Origin: Apiospora phragmitis
Lineage: Eukaryota > Ascomycota > Sordariomycetes > Amphisphaeriales > Apiosporaceae
Assembly: GCA_038363925.1 (NCBI GenBank)
Contig: JAQQWL010000005.1
Location: 2,542,001 to 2,606,000 of the forward strand
Reading direction: 5' to 3'
Length of the DNA stretch: 64,000 nt
Shown: positions 1-8,912 of the stretch, piece by piece
Numbering within the stretch: position 1 is the stretch's first letter
How the letters are laid out: each line of letters opens with the position of its first letter
Made by a program: the position numbers and the translations under genes
The notes under the pieces: model-generated
Seen by the model: only the letters and a program-made list of their open reading frames with translations
Told to the model about the DNA's origin: nothing
The model's database searches: none

Positions 1-265
1 CAGCGTTCCTTAAAGAAATTAGGTGTCAGTCACCATTTGTTGTATCATATAGCGCAAGCCTGTACGAGCTGTATATTGGAGTTCTGGGGTGTAGATACCA
101 AGCGTGGGCGGGCATGGATGGCGTTGCTACACGTCTTTGCATCTATAACCGAGAAAGGGTATACTAGGGTCTATGTACCCTGCCTTTGTACAAACACCAA
201 GTCCAGCCACATCTATGGGTGCGACGGGACCTTAAAGAAATCAGAATAAAACACCCAAACTCCAA
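1..265. other. 3' flank of the phosphatase gene, no gene seen
   Basis: This is the left edge of the window, downstream of the minus-strand phosphatase stop codon. No coding frame is convincing on either strand. A 12-bp direct repeat (CCTTAAAGAAAT) occurs at about 9-20 and 230-241; its meaning is unknown. The stretch probably contains the 3' untranslated region of the phosphatase mRNA. Confidence 0.5.
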
Positions 266-1359
266 CTACGAACTGTGGGCAGCCTTGTCCACGACCAAGT
301 TCTTTCTAAGTTGCTCAATGCCTTCTGGTGTGATGAGGCCCAAGTCGACAACGCACTTCTCTACTGAGCCGTAGTTTTCCCGTATCCAATTGAGGTGTAC
401 CTGCATATTCCGTGGACTATTCGCGCGAGTCAGTCAACCAAATTCAGACTGCAGCTGCAAATAGGAGGGCCACTCTTTTGAGGCGGCTGAAAGATGCCGT
501 CGCAGACACACTCACTTAGCACTAATCATACGCCAGGCGCCAGCACGGTTATTCGCCATCGCTTGATCTCGCAACAAGAAGTCCATGAGCTCCTCGTGCC
601 GCGACTTTAAGCCGGTGTCGGTGAGATGGTACTCGGCAACGACAGTCTCGTCGTCGACGCCGCAGAGAGAGAGAATGAACGCGCAAAGCACGCCCGTCCG
701 GTCTTTGCCCGCCGTGCAGTGCATCAATATCGGTGACGGGTTGTCCGAGGAAGAGAGGTGGGTCAGTATCTTCTCATACGGCTTGTCGTTGCTGCTGGCC
801 GCGAGAAGGATGTTTTTGTAGGCTTCCAGAAAGCCTCGCTTTGAGAGACGGTCCGGTTAGCTAGGGCGCATCGAGGCAGCTGGGCGAACCAAGATCTTCT
901 TCACCTACATCGGACTCGTCGCTATACTGCTTGAAGCGCAGCGCCAGCGCCGTCGGCGAGGAATCCTGGTCTCTCCATACGGGGGCGAAGACCCTTTCAG
1001 CGCCTTCCCACTCCTTCACCTGCCGCTGCCCGCCCTCTGCGTCCTTCTATATCGTCGATGGGGAATTAGCATACCAAAATTGCTTATACCCGTCCACACG
1101 TCACGGGGGCACAACCCACCTTGATCTCGTCGAGGGACCGCAGGTCATAGACCTTCTTGATGCCGAGATCCCGAAGTTGCTGGACCCCTTCATCGGTCAC
1201 TTTCGAGGGCTCGGAAGACCGGAAGACTACGCCGCGCTTGATGGTTTTCCCGGGCTGCGATGGGATGGGGTGTGGCACGCCGCCTAGGTCCCGGAAGTTC
1301 GGGAGCCCCGGGATGTTGATGAAGGGCGGCGGCAGTTCTTCTTGGGCCGTTGCCGCCAT
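266..1359 (-). CDS. Protein tyrosine phosphatase, Tyr_phosphatase3 (DSP-like) family, four exons
   Basis: Exons read on the minus strand are 1359-1120, 1046-909, 838-516 and 416-266, with introns of 73, 70 and 99 bp. They join in frame to 283 residues, a normal length for the family. The N-terminus carries the typical N-F-R-D-L-G-G motif (residues 21-27) and an L-R-S element (73-75). The catalytic P-loop is H-C-T-A-G-K-D-R-T-G with nucleophile Cys167 and Arg173 (CX5R). The final exon supplies the conserved E-N-Y-G-S-V-E tail, which confirms the third intron (donor GTGAGT, branch-like CTGAC, acceptor TAG). Stopping at the TGA at 512-514 instead would lose that tail. Family members hydrolyse phosphotyrosine or related phosphoesters; the substrate here is unknown. 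The start is the ATG at 1359, followed by a Pro-rich leader. It has no operon-like neighbour. Confidence 0.9.
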
Positions 1360-2717
1360 TGTGACGAAGTACTACTACTACTACAAAGTGACAGGTAAGG
1401 CAGGTATAAAGCGGGTAATGAATGGGCAGCAGGCTGGCTGTTGGTGAGAACTAGAGACTCCTTGGGTTCGCCGAAATCACAACGTTCGAAAATATACAGG
1501 TTGGGTAAGCAGGTTAGCTGTGTTCAGGGAATAGGAACGGACTTATGGGCGACATCGGGGGTAGGCCCGAGCCGATCGTTTGTTTTATGAAGTCAGGCGC
1601 TCTAACTGCGGCACAGCAGCTGTACATGGTGAATCAATACGGAGTACATGTACGCATAATTGTCAGGGGAGGGGACCGGATGATTGGAAGACATGTGCAA
1701 GTTCAGCACTTAGTCCATTCAGTGTACGGATACACATGGTGGAGCCGATTGAAGGAGTTTGCAATTCTATGGTCAATGGTCGGGTTGTTGGAAAAGACGA
1801 GACCTGTGCCTGCGTTAGGTAGACGTCGATGTAGCACATTACACGACTGCGGGCAGGCTTCGCAGGCCCAGGTCATACCATATATGTTATGAGTTCCTGA
1901 GCAGTGCATTCATTGTATAAAATATACTAAGCCAAGCAAGCCACCCCTTGGCTGCAGTTGATCACCAGATAATCCGTAGAGTGACCCCGCTGCTCACCTC
2001 ATTCTCATTCCAGCCCCTCTCTGGCAACCCGCTTGCCGCACTTCCTCTACCTAACCCAACAGCCATTGCAAGAGTCGACTCAAGCCTTTCCCGTCCCGCG
2101 AGGCCAATTGGTCTCAATGTAAGCCGTATGGTTCCCTTTTTGGACTTGCTTGCATACAGTCTTGCTCCGTTTCTATTCTGGCGCTGTCCTGTGGGTGAAA
2201 CTCGAGGCCAAATGCAGTGAGTGACTGGCTGACACCTTGTAGCCTCCTCTACCATGCTCTCCGAGTCATGGGTTCCTAAACCCAACTTCACACCTCGACT
2301 TGAGCACTGTTTTTCTACTTCCCACTTGCCGCCCACCAAGAAACATATCCTTGACATAGCCCGTCTGCACAAGTCATTTCCCTTTCCGCCGATTATGCCC
2401 TCTTTCCTCACCGAACGAATGCTACTTCTGCTGCCTATGGCAGTGGGGGCTAGTTTGCTTTGCCAGCTCAGCTTCAACGGCAGTGTATTGCAGAAAGCCC
2501 GGGCAGCCTCCAAACCCTTCCATGTGTGCCTGCTGCTAGGCGGTGGCGTGGACGCGGGAAGTCTCAAGGCGTTCTGTTCGACGATTCTGGTAGCCTTGGA
2601 GCCCCATAACGAGGTACCACTGGGCTAGCCTCTGGTGCGCGCACCGTACGCCTGGGACGCCGGGTGCAAGACCTTGCGAGCCTTACGATTTCGCCCAGTC
2701 CAGTCATTGAGACTGTG
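1360..2717. other. Intergenic stretch without a supported gene
   Basis: This lies upstream of the phosphatase start and contains part of its promoter. From about 1930 to 2120 the plus strand is pyrimidine-rich. A plus-strand frame at 2254-2628 (124 codons) follows a possible small intron (GTAAGC near 2120 to TTGTAG near 2243), but its codon use is unconvincing and I recognise no domain. The opposite-strand frame at 1962-2567 looks like a chance shadow. I report no gene here. Confidence 0.5.
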
Positions 2718-2940
2718 ATGAGGCTCATTGCTGTCTTTTTCCTCTTCGCAAGCCTGACCACGGGCGTAGGTATTCCACACCGCCTCCATGCGGCTCTGGC
2801 TTCCGGCGATCTTATATGTCTCGCTTGCAGAACTGGATCTGCAATGCAAATGCAGTTTTCCCTGCCCTCTCGCAGAGTACCACCGCATAAGTATTCCTAA
2901 CATGGGGGGCAAGGCGGATGCTTCAGACAGAGTTGCCTAG
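2718..2940 (+). CDS. Candidate small secreted Cys-containing protein, two exons
   Basis: The ATG at 2718 opens a peptide whose first 17 residues look like a classical signal peptide (M-R-L-I-A-V-F-F-L-F-A-S-L, then small residues). Reading straight through gives a 60-residue frame ending near 2900. A 61-bp intron, 2770-2830 (donor GTATTC, acceptor TTGCAG), gives 53 residues instead, with the motif C-K-C-S-F-P-C directly after the leader and a stop at 2938-2940. I prefer the spliced form because Cys-rich mature parts are usual for small secreted fungal proteins, but the donor is not a strong consensus. The alternative donor GTAGGT at 2766 gives a short Cys-poor product. Function is unknown. 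It may be a non-coding coincidence. Confidence 0.33.
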
Positions 2941-3344
2941 CAATTGAAGTGTGTATGCGTGTAAAAATGATGAAATGTAGGGTATTCTGGCTCCGGAGCC
3001 GAACATCTAAGGTGATAAGCTGGTGGTATAAAGGAGATTGAGTAGCCTGCCCCGTGCTTTCCAAAGGAGAAAAAAAATGGATTCCTAAATTATTTTCCAA
3101 CCCGATGATTTAGAAACCCTTCCACTGCGCCTCTTCTGATCGTATACTGCCTTCATCATCTCGTACCGCGGCGATACAGACACTCTACACGGTCTTCCTC
3201 CAGTCAGATGGGTTGTGCCTAGTGCGGACTCCTCCTATGATGGGCTGTGCCACGACACTGGCGCCGTCTCCCTAATCCTGAGCTACCTCATGTATTAGTA
3301 ATATTTCATTGTCAGGTTGAGAGCCAGCCAGCCTGGTACTTACA
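2941..3344. other. Intergenic stretch, convergent 3' ends
   Basis: This lies between the plus-strand candidate secreted protein and the minus-strand zinc-finger mini-gene. I see no convincing coding frame on either strand. A consensus-like donor GTAAGT lies just past the stop codon of the zinc-finger gene on the minus strand (near 3342), but the in-frame TAG precedes it, so I did not extend that gene. Confidence 0.45.
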
Positions 3345-3621
3345 CTATCCCGAGTAGGTCCCGTCGTTGAGGCCGCGAGGCCGTTGACAGAAAGGACAAT
3401 AGGCGTCCAGCGCGACAGAGTTGTTTCCACCACCACATTTTGACTGCGACTGGGTTAGCAACATGGCACCAGGACTTCTTCTCATCACTTACACAATTCC
3501 AGCGGAGAATCTGGTTCTGGGTCGTCGAAGAAGTACTCTTGCCCTTCGATCCGATGTGAACATCCTTGGTATGCTTCTTGCTGTCATGGTGTTTGCTGCT
3601 GCTACTCTTGCGGCCAGTCAT
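3345..3621 (-). CDS. Small RanBP2-type zinc-finger protein, two exons
   Basis: Exon 1 is 3621-3493 and exon 2 is 3443-3345. The intron 3492-3444 (49 bp) has a perfect GTAAGT donor, a GCTAAC branch site and a CAG acceptor. The product is 75 residues. A Lys/Ser/His-rich, probably disordered, N-terminus (about 1-38) is followed by W41-N-C43-S-K-C46-G-G-G-N50 and then C59-P-F-C62. The spacing W-x-C-x2-C-x3-N-x8-C-x2-C is close to the RanBP2 zinc finger (usually x6 before the second Cys pair). An acceptor 6 bp upstream would keep the frame but change the first pair to C-x4-C, so the chosen site fits the motif better. RanBP2 fingers bind RNA or protein; the target here is unknown. The intron splits the finger at the first Cys, which supports a real spliced gene. 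Confidence 0.65.
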
Positions 3622-4771
3622 TTTGAAGATGACTTAATGGATATAGTGCTGAGTACGCTTGGTCGATGTCGTGAAGTTGGGTTATTGCAAGTTATCAGAT
3701 GAGTGCCTCCCTTATTCTGTCTGTCTTCCTGATCTTGATACTGCTTTTTTGATGGATATTCCCGAACTTATACTGCAGCGTCTCAAGGCCCAAAGTCGAC
3801 TTGTACTCGGGGAGGACACACCGAAGTTTCAATGACTGCACTGCTATGTGGCTCTGGCAAGTCTCGTGACCGGGACGAAGCGAATGAGAAGTCCAACGCC
3901 GGGGCGAGGCCACTTTCTTGAGGTCTGATGTCCAAATCCTAGACGATGTGCCTCGCGGGAGGATTTTGCCAGACCAATAAGCATCGCAACAAGGCTATTT
4001 TCCAGTTTTTCACCGCGGGAGACGCAGCGGGATGCTGTTTTGTAGTATTTCTGGAAGCCATGGGTCCCCATTGGGCGTAAATCGCCGGATAGTGATAATA
4101 TACTGGCCAGTTGTTCCATAATCCTTTGGTGTGATTTGTGTCAGTGGCCACAAAATTCATCGAATCCGATAATACCATTGGGTAGCAAAGCAGATAGGAG
4201 ATTTTCCAGTTACGGACACGGGGATCACACCTGGACCATACCCGGTATTGAGAGGAAGCATGTGTGTTGTAATGGGGTTGTATGCTCCATTTTGCCTCCT
4301 TCCTTTCTGAGGATTACTCCTGGCTGACTCTGGGGAGCCTACCATGGCTGAGCTATCATATGGCTTCACCTCGCCTTGCCTCACATAGCTTCGTATACTG
4401 CAGTAGAGCTGAGCATGTCTTTGGACATAGTCCTGTCTTGTGACCGACGTTTCCACAGTTCCGGCGTACTCGAGGGCAGACTCAAGAAGCGGTATCAAGG
4501 GGCTTCGCAAAGCTCAGGGCGGCATGACCTCGTTTCCGTGCTGTTCTTGCGTCGTCTTGGCCAACCTTGCTGCCTTCCTACCGAATGGGCGACCGAGCAG
4601 TACAGAGGAAGGCCCCCATTATCACATATGCTGGAATTTGACTCGGCCATGCCCCTCCTCAGCCTGGTAGCTGAGCCAGGGGTGAGATGGCTTCGCCCTC
4701 AAAGAGGCTTCACTCTTGATTCCTTGTAACGCCCCTCGTAGGCTTTATGTCTGACTAGGCATGGTGGTAGC
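3622..4771. other. Stretch with only weak coding signal
   Basis: Minus-strand frames at 3844-4119, 3939-4178 and 4157-4510 overlap one another. Part of the last, about 4345-4510, has codon-like composition and ends at a possible donor (ATG then GTAGGC near 4343). I could not connect these pieces into a gene with consistent intron phases, and I recognise no domain. They could be exons of an unrecognised minus-strand gene continuing from 5404, decayed coding sequence, or chance. Confidence 0.35.
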
Positions 4772-5404
4772 TCATCTTGCTTTCAGACTGCCCCATGGAT
4801 GGGCTCCTGTACTGGCATGAGCCAGTATCATCCGCGGTTGGTGACACCAACATTGCTGGTCAAGTGAGCCCATATGTCCTTTCATCTGCCATCTGCCCTC
4901 TGTCTTGTCGCCACCATAACAAAAGCCGATGGAGCCCCCATATGGGACGTGTAGCTCTAGGCATAGTTGTCTTAAGTTCATTATTTTCGTTTCTTTGCTT
5001 CCGTATCGTTGTTGTGTCTTGGCAGGTCTGGTATCATCGGAGGGGTTACCAGCCCAACCAATGTTGGGTTTCGAGCAACGTTGTGCCTTAAGATCCAGGC
5101 ATCGAAAGTCTGTCATTTTCCTTACTCCATCCTGTAGGACCTCCTTCGACCTGCTGTACCACTTCGAAGACGCAGGAACGTCAAAGTCGAGTCGAGTGGA
5201 TTCTCTGGTGTTCTTATAAACACGGTCTGCGATGCGACTGAAAGCCAGCGCGTGTTGGTCCACGTCACGATTTCCGTCATGCGGCTCTGTTTCAACATAG
5301 TTAATGTACCCCGCCAGCCTAATATTGGTGTTATGCCAGTCGCCTGAAAGGAAGGTGTTGGCGTGCGCCATCTTCGCCCCATCCGTGTTGGGGATTGCAG
5401 CCAT
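4772..5404 (-). CDS. Hypothetical protein frame, 210 codons, unrecognised
   Basis: The frame is open from the ATG at 5404 to the TGA at 4772. I recognise no family. The first ~105 codons (5404 to about 5090) look most like coding sequence: mixed polar and hydrophobic composition, a high share of C/G at third positions, and Arg/Asp/Lys-rich stretches such as R-I-A-D-R-V-Y-K. The second half is richer in Cys, Trp and Gly and looks less natural, so an intron or a frame change after about 5090 is likely. No signal peptide or transmembrane segment is visible. It may be the 5' exon of a longer gene running left, a decayed gene, or a chance frame. Expression data would decide. Confidence 0.28.
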   Translation of the reverse strand: MAAIPNTDGAKMAHANTFLSGDWHNTNIRLAGYINYVETEPHDGNRDVDQHALAFSRIADRVYKNTRESTRLDFDVPASSKWYSRSKEVLQDGVRKMTDFRCLDLKAQRCSKPNIGWAGNPSDDTRPAKTQQRYGSKETKIMNLRQLCLELHVPYGGSIGFCYGGDKTEGRWQMKGHMGSLDQQCWCHQPRMILAHASTGAHPWGSLKAR

Positions 5405-7200
5405 CAGGAGTGACTGACGAATCAGCTTCGTTGTTTACAAAACTTGACATAAGTGTTTCATGTCGCGTTCAGCGCCGTCCGGAATATACGAGAACATTTG
5501 AGAAGGAAGTCAGGTCTTCTGTTCTAGGACTGATAGCTCCTGCCATGATGACGACCACGGTCAGCTGAGTCGCGTACACCACTTCGTCCTTGGCTGCACC
5601 TATGGTGAACAGCTGAAAGTCCAAGCCAGTCAAGAGATGTTGCTAATATGCATCATGGGCGGTCATATGGAACGGTCGGGCGGTTCTACCTCGGGATGTT
5701 CTCAGATATGCTAGTCAACTGACGGCTTCTGCTGAGGCTCAGGAAGGGGTCTCTGGCGGCTCCGCAAGAGGGATAACCCCTAAAGATGCCGTGAACGAGT
5801 CCAAAGGCCTCGGAAAGTGTACGAACCATGATTGAAGTATTCGAGACCATTGACCCCTGGAATCCCTACGACAGGAGAGAGCTATGGAGGTGAGCTTTTG
5901 CCTGATGGAGAGATACATGGATATTATAACCCATTGAAGGTCGGCAACCCCTGAGCTCCAAAATGCAGCAGACTTTCAGGATAGAGGGATCGGGCTGTTA
6001 TAATAAGGCTCGTCGCCGAGCTTCATGAAGCCTGCACACTGCTTACTATGTCTGCGTGCCCATGTGCAATACCAGCGAACATATTTTAAGCATTATGCTG
6101 ATAAAAAAATTACTTAATCAGACGTCCCTATTAGCAGATGGCCATACTGACTTTCTCTCTGCGGTGAGCTCGATCAAGACTTAAGGGCTTACCGTCCAAG
6201 AGGTGTTGCACTTTGGCCCCAGCACAAATACCCCCTAGGCTGCATTTTCCGGCGTCTCCGGCCTTCGCTTACGGAATCCTATCACGACACGATCAATTCC
6301 GCGAGAGGGATCTCCAGGAAGTCATAGCGAGCTTCTGAGCGACAAACGGCATGTAGCCACCTCGGCCCAGGAGATGTTCTAAAGTAGTAAAGCCCGTGTG
6401 TTACAAATTTAGCGACGACCGTCATCTTCATACAGGCAGAGACAGAGGCATATAGGGGTGCTCTGGCGAACGAGCCAGGTTTAAATCCGCTGGTAGGTAT
6501 ATCCTTTCAACCTGTAGCTATCAATCCTACAGAAAAGAAAAGCTGGTGTAGGCTATGCCTTTTGCCCGGCATAATCTCGCTGTAGGGACCACGTTGATTT
6601 TCCCAAAGCAAAGCTGAGCGAAGAAGCCAACGAAGGCAGGGTTATTTGTGGCAGTCCTACATTGATTCAAACCAATTGTACATTGGCCTTATTTCTCAAG
6701 GCGTGAGCAACATTGCATCCCGTTAAATCGGCAAACAGGATGTTCCATATGAAATCTAGGATGGTCGTGGAACGAGCTCAGCAGGTATGTATTCTCAGAT
6801 AACAACAAGCATCCTCTAGAAAAGAAGGAGTTAGTTTACCATGGAAGACTGTGCCCCAGTAAACAAATAACTTTTGAGCCTTTAAGGAATCTCAGGGGTC
6901 ACTAGTGACTGCAGCTTTGTTGTTACTCAGCTACAAAGACCATAATATAACTCAGATCGCCATCGACGTTATTGTTCTTTATTGAAGTCTTACGGTAGTA
7001 TGTTCCATCTCGGTCACTGAAGAACAAACCCCTTGTATCTCGATCCTATTCTGCCAGTACTTATAATGTGGGATGAAGCCTGGTCGCTTGAAATGGCCCC
7101 TTAAAAGATCAATAAACGTCACCTGATAAGAAAAGCGCAGCAAATCGGAGCTGCACAATATTATTTCGTCGATACAGATCAGCACGAACCTATTAGGAAA
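5405..7200. other. Long non-coding stretch of ordinary composition
   Basis: For about 1.6 kb (5405 to 6978) neither strand has an open frame of 60 codons, which is unusual for non-RIPed DNA of this composition. I see no RNA gene signature, no tandem repeat and no inverted terminal repeats. The last 200 bases probably include the promoter of the Cys-rich gene at 7201, with a TATA-like TATAATG near 7063. Confidence 0.5.
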
Positions 7201-7644
7201 ATGGGTTGGCAGATCTTCCTGAACGAGTTCGCTTGCGGATACTTCGAAATCCGGCGTTCCGTCGAGACCCCGTCGGTGGAGCTGCCGAACAGCGGCCCCA
7301 GCGTCAAGATGAGCCTTCAGGTGCTTTCCGGGCGCTGCAAGAAGTGTCCCGGAAAGATTGCACGGGCATCGTCGTCTGCTACAGCTGCGGGCACCCCATG
7401 GCCGCCGGCGTCAGCATGTGGCGCTGCCAGCAGCAGCAGCCGGGGAGAGGACAAGGACAAGAACCACAGCCACCAGCATCCGAAGTACCTGGCGGTGCCG
7501 CTCCTGGAGCCCTGCGACCGGGACTGTTGCGACAAGAAGATTCGGCTGAGGGAGATCCAGCCGCTGAGTGCGAGCAAGGTCAGAGAGCTCGAGGCTAAGG
7601 ACTACTCGCGATGGGCGCCGGTCATTCCTCCGCGCACCTGCTAA
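7201..7644 (+). pseudogene. Cys-rich (putative zinc-binding) protein gene with two compensating frameshifts
   Basis: From the ATG at 7201 one frame runs open for 147 codons to the TAA at 7642-7644. Third-position bias shows that the coding frame changes twice. Codons up to about 7356 fit this frame (ending ...G-R-C-K-K-C-P-G-K). From about 7357 to 7430 the +2 frame fits much better and reads D-C-T-G-I-V-V-C-Y-S-C-G-H-P, followed by M-W-R-C. From about 7445 the first frame is coding-like again (E-P-C-D-R-D-C-C-D-K-K, then L-S-A-S-K-V-R-E-L-E-A-K). A 1-base loss near the AAA run (7357) and a 1-base gain near the CAG repeat/GGGG run (7430-7445) would explain this. The combined product would have about eight Cys in CxxC-like pairs, suggesting zinc binding. 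Either the gene is broken or the sequence has two homopolymer errors. The family is not recognised. Confidence 0.5.
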
Positions 7645-7974
7645 GAGAGGTAAGGAAGGTATTGAGCAAGGACAGGCAGATTGAGGTAGGTATCCGTATG
7701 ATGAAATGCCGGGGGCGTGTAGGTGCTTGCGCCTTGCTTGGACTTTTCCGAAATACTGAGCATTATTTAGCAGGAACCTTCTCTCGGTGCTGTGCGGACC
7801 ATGCGGACAACATTTCTCGAGATGTATCCTGATTCCTGAATCCTGATAGGTAGTATTAGCGTAAATGGTGGATAGACCGACAACACACCAATTTCTGACG
7901 GGTATGCAAAGCGCTTAACAGAATCCCCTAATTTAAGGCCAGACAGGCTGACAGGGTCTCGCGAACCGCGCCAG

Positions 7975-7982
7975 TGACGTCA
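7975..7982. promoter_or_regulatory. CRE-like palindrome TGACGTCA
   Basis: A perfect ATF/CREB-type 8-bp palindrome lies about 277 bp upstream of the MARVEL-like gene start. Fungal bZIP factors of the Atf1 or Cpc1/Gcn4 class bind this or closely related sites. It could equally serve the upstream Cys-rich gene's 3' side or be fortuitous. Assigning it to regulation of the 8259 gene is inference. Confidence 0.4.
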
Positions 7983-8065
7983 CAATGCCGCCAGGAATCA
8001 TGGAAGTAGAAGTTCCGCTAAATGAAGGCGCGAAAAAAACCACCAAGAATTGAATGTACGACATC

Positions 8066-8110
8066 ATTCCCTGTCCCCTCTCCCGCATCCTCTCTCTCCC
8101 TTCCTTCATT
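8066..8110 (+). promoter_or_regulatory. CT-rich core promoter tract of the MARVEL-like gene
   Basis: A near-continuous C/T tract lies about 150-190 bp upstream of the ATG at 8259. Such tracts just upstream of the transcription start are typical of filamentous fungal promoters. No TATA box is obvious. Confidence 0.45.
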
Positions 8111-8258
8111 CACGACCAGAGCGCTGCAGAACATACTTAACTAGGACGGGCTGCTTCGTTATATTCTTCGCATGCGACAGTAGGAACAACACCATATTGG
8201 GATAAACAGCCAATCTCTGTTTTAATAACGCGCGCATACGCGATCCGGGTTTGCCAAG

Positions 8259-8912
8259 ATGGGTTTCTTCGGAATGACCCTCGCATACATTGCATTCACT
8301 ATCCTGCACTTTTTCCAGTTCGTCCTGGCGCTTGTCGTCTGTGGCCTTTATGGAGTCGATCTCGATCGCGCCCGCAAGGCCGGCAAATACACTGATGGCA
8401 AATGGGTAAGTCAAGTTCCCGGTCCAACAAATCATTCGTGAGTGCATCGCACCACATCTGGCCTTAGCCATGCTGCGAAAGCGGCATTGCTTGCTGGATC
8501 AACCCTTGATATAAAATTGCATATTCAAGATCCGTCGACTAACACTGAATTCCAGGTCTTCGCCGAAGTCGTGGGCGCTCTCTCCGCCCTGACGGCCATC
8601 CTTTACTCGGTCCCCTTCATCCTGCGCTTCGCCGCGGTTCCCGCCTGGAGCTTCGTCATCTTCGTGCTCTGGGTCGCCCTCTTCGGCCTGTTCGGCAACA
8701 TGTACATCAAGGAGGACGTCGAGGGCAACGGCGACGTCCAGCGCATGAAGAACGCCGTCTGGGTCGACCTCGCCAACATGCTGCTGTGGTTCATCGGCAC
8801 CGTCGCCGGCGCCGCCTACTGGTGGGTGCACAAGGACCGCAAGAGCCGCTTCACCGGCCGCGCGGAGCTGGGCCGCGGCGCCTCGGTCCGTTCGTCGGGA
8901 TGGAAGGCATAG
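8259..8912 (+). CDS. MARVEL-like four-transmembrane protein, two exons
   Basis: Exon 1 is 8259-8405 and exon 2 is 8556-8912. The 150-bp intron (8406-8555) has donor GTAAGT, branch CTAAC and acceptor CAG, and is phase 0. The product is 167 residues with four hydrophobic helices at about 7-31, 54-72, 80-99 and 119-140. A short charged loop follows helix 3 (K-E-D-V-E-G) and a basic/Ser tail follows helix 4. This size and topology match the fungal MARVEL-domain proteins, which associate with membrane apposition, vesicle cargo sorting or eisosome-like plasma membrane domains. The exact role here is unknown. The start is the first ATG after a CT-rich promoter (context AAGATGG). The second exon is GC-rich at third positions, a sign of a maintained gene. 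Confidence 0.87.

Noticed and set aside
512..727. Phosphatase ending at the TGA at 512-514
   Set aside because: A standard intron (donor GTGAGT, acceptor TAG) just before the stop leads to an exon encoding the conserved C-terminal tail, so the gene continues to 266.
1962..2567. 201-codon minus-strand frame
   Set aside because: No domain, poor codon bias; the complement is a pyrimidine-rich promoter-like stretch, so the frame is probably chance.
6440..6500. tRNA-like T-loop (GGTTTAAATCC)
   Set aside because: No acceptor, D or anticodon stem can be formed around it.
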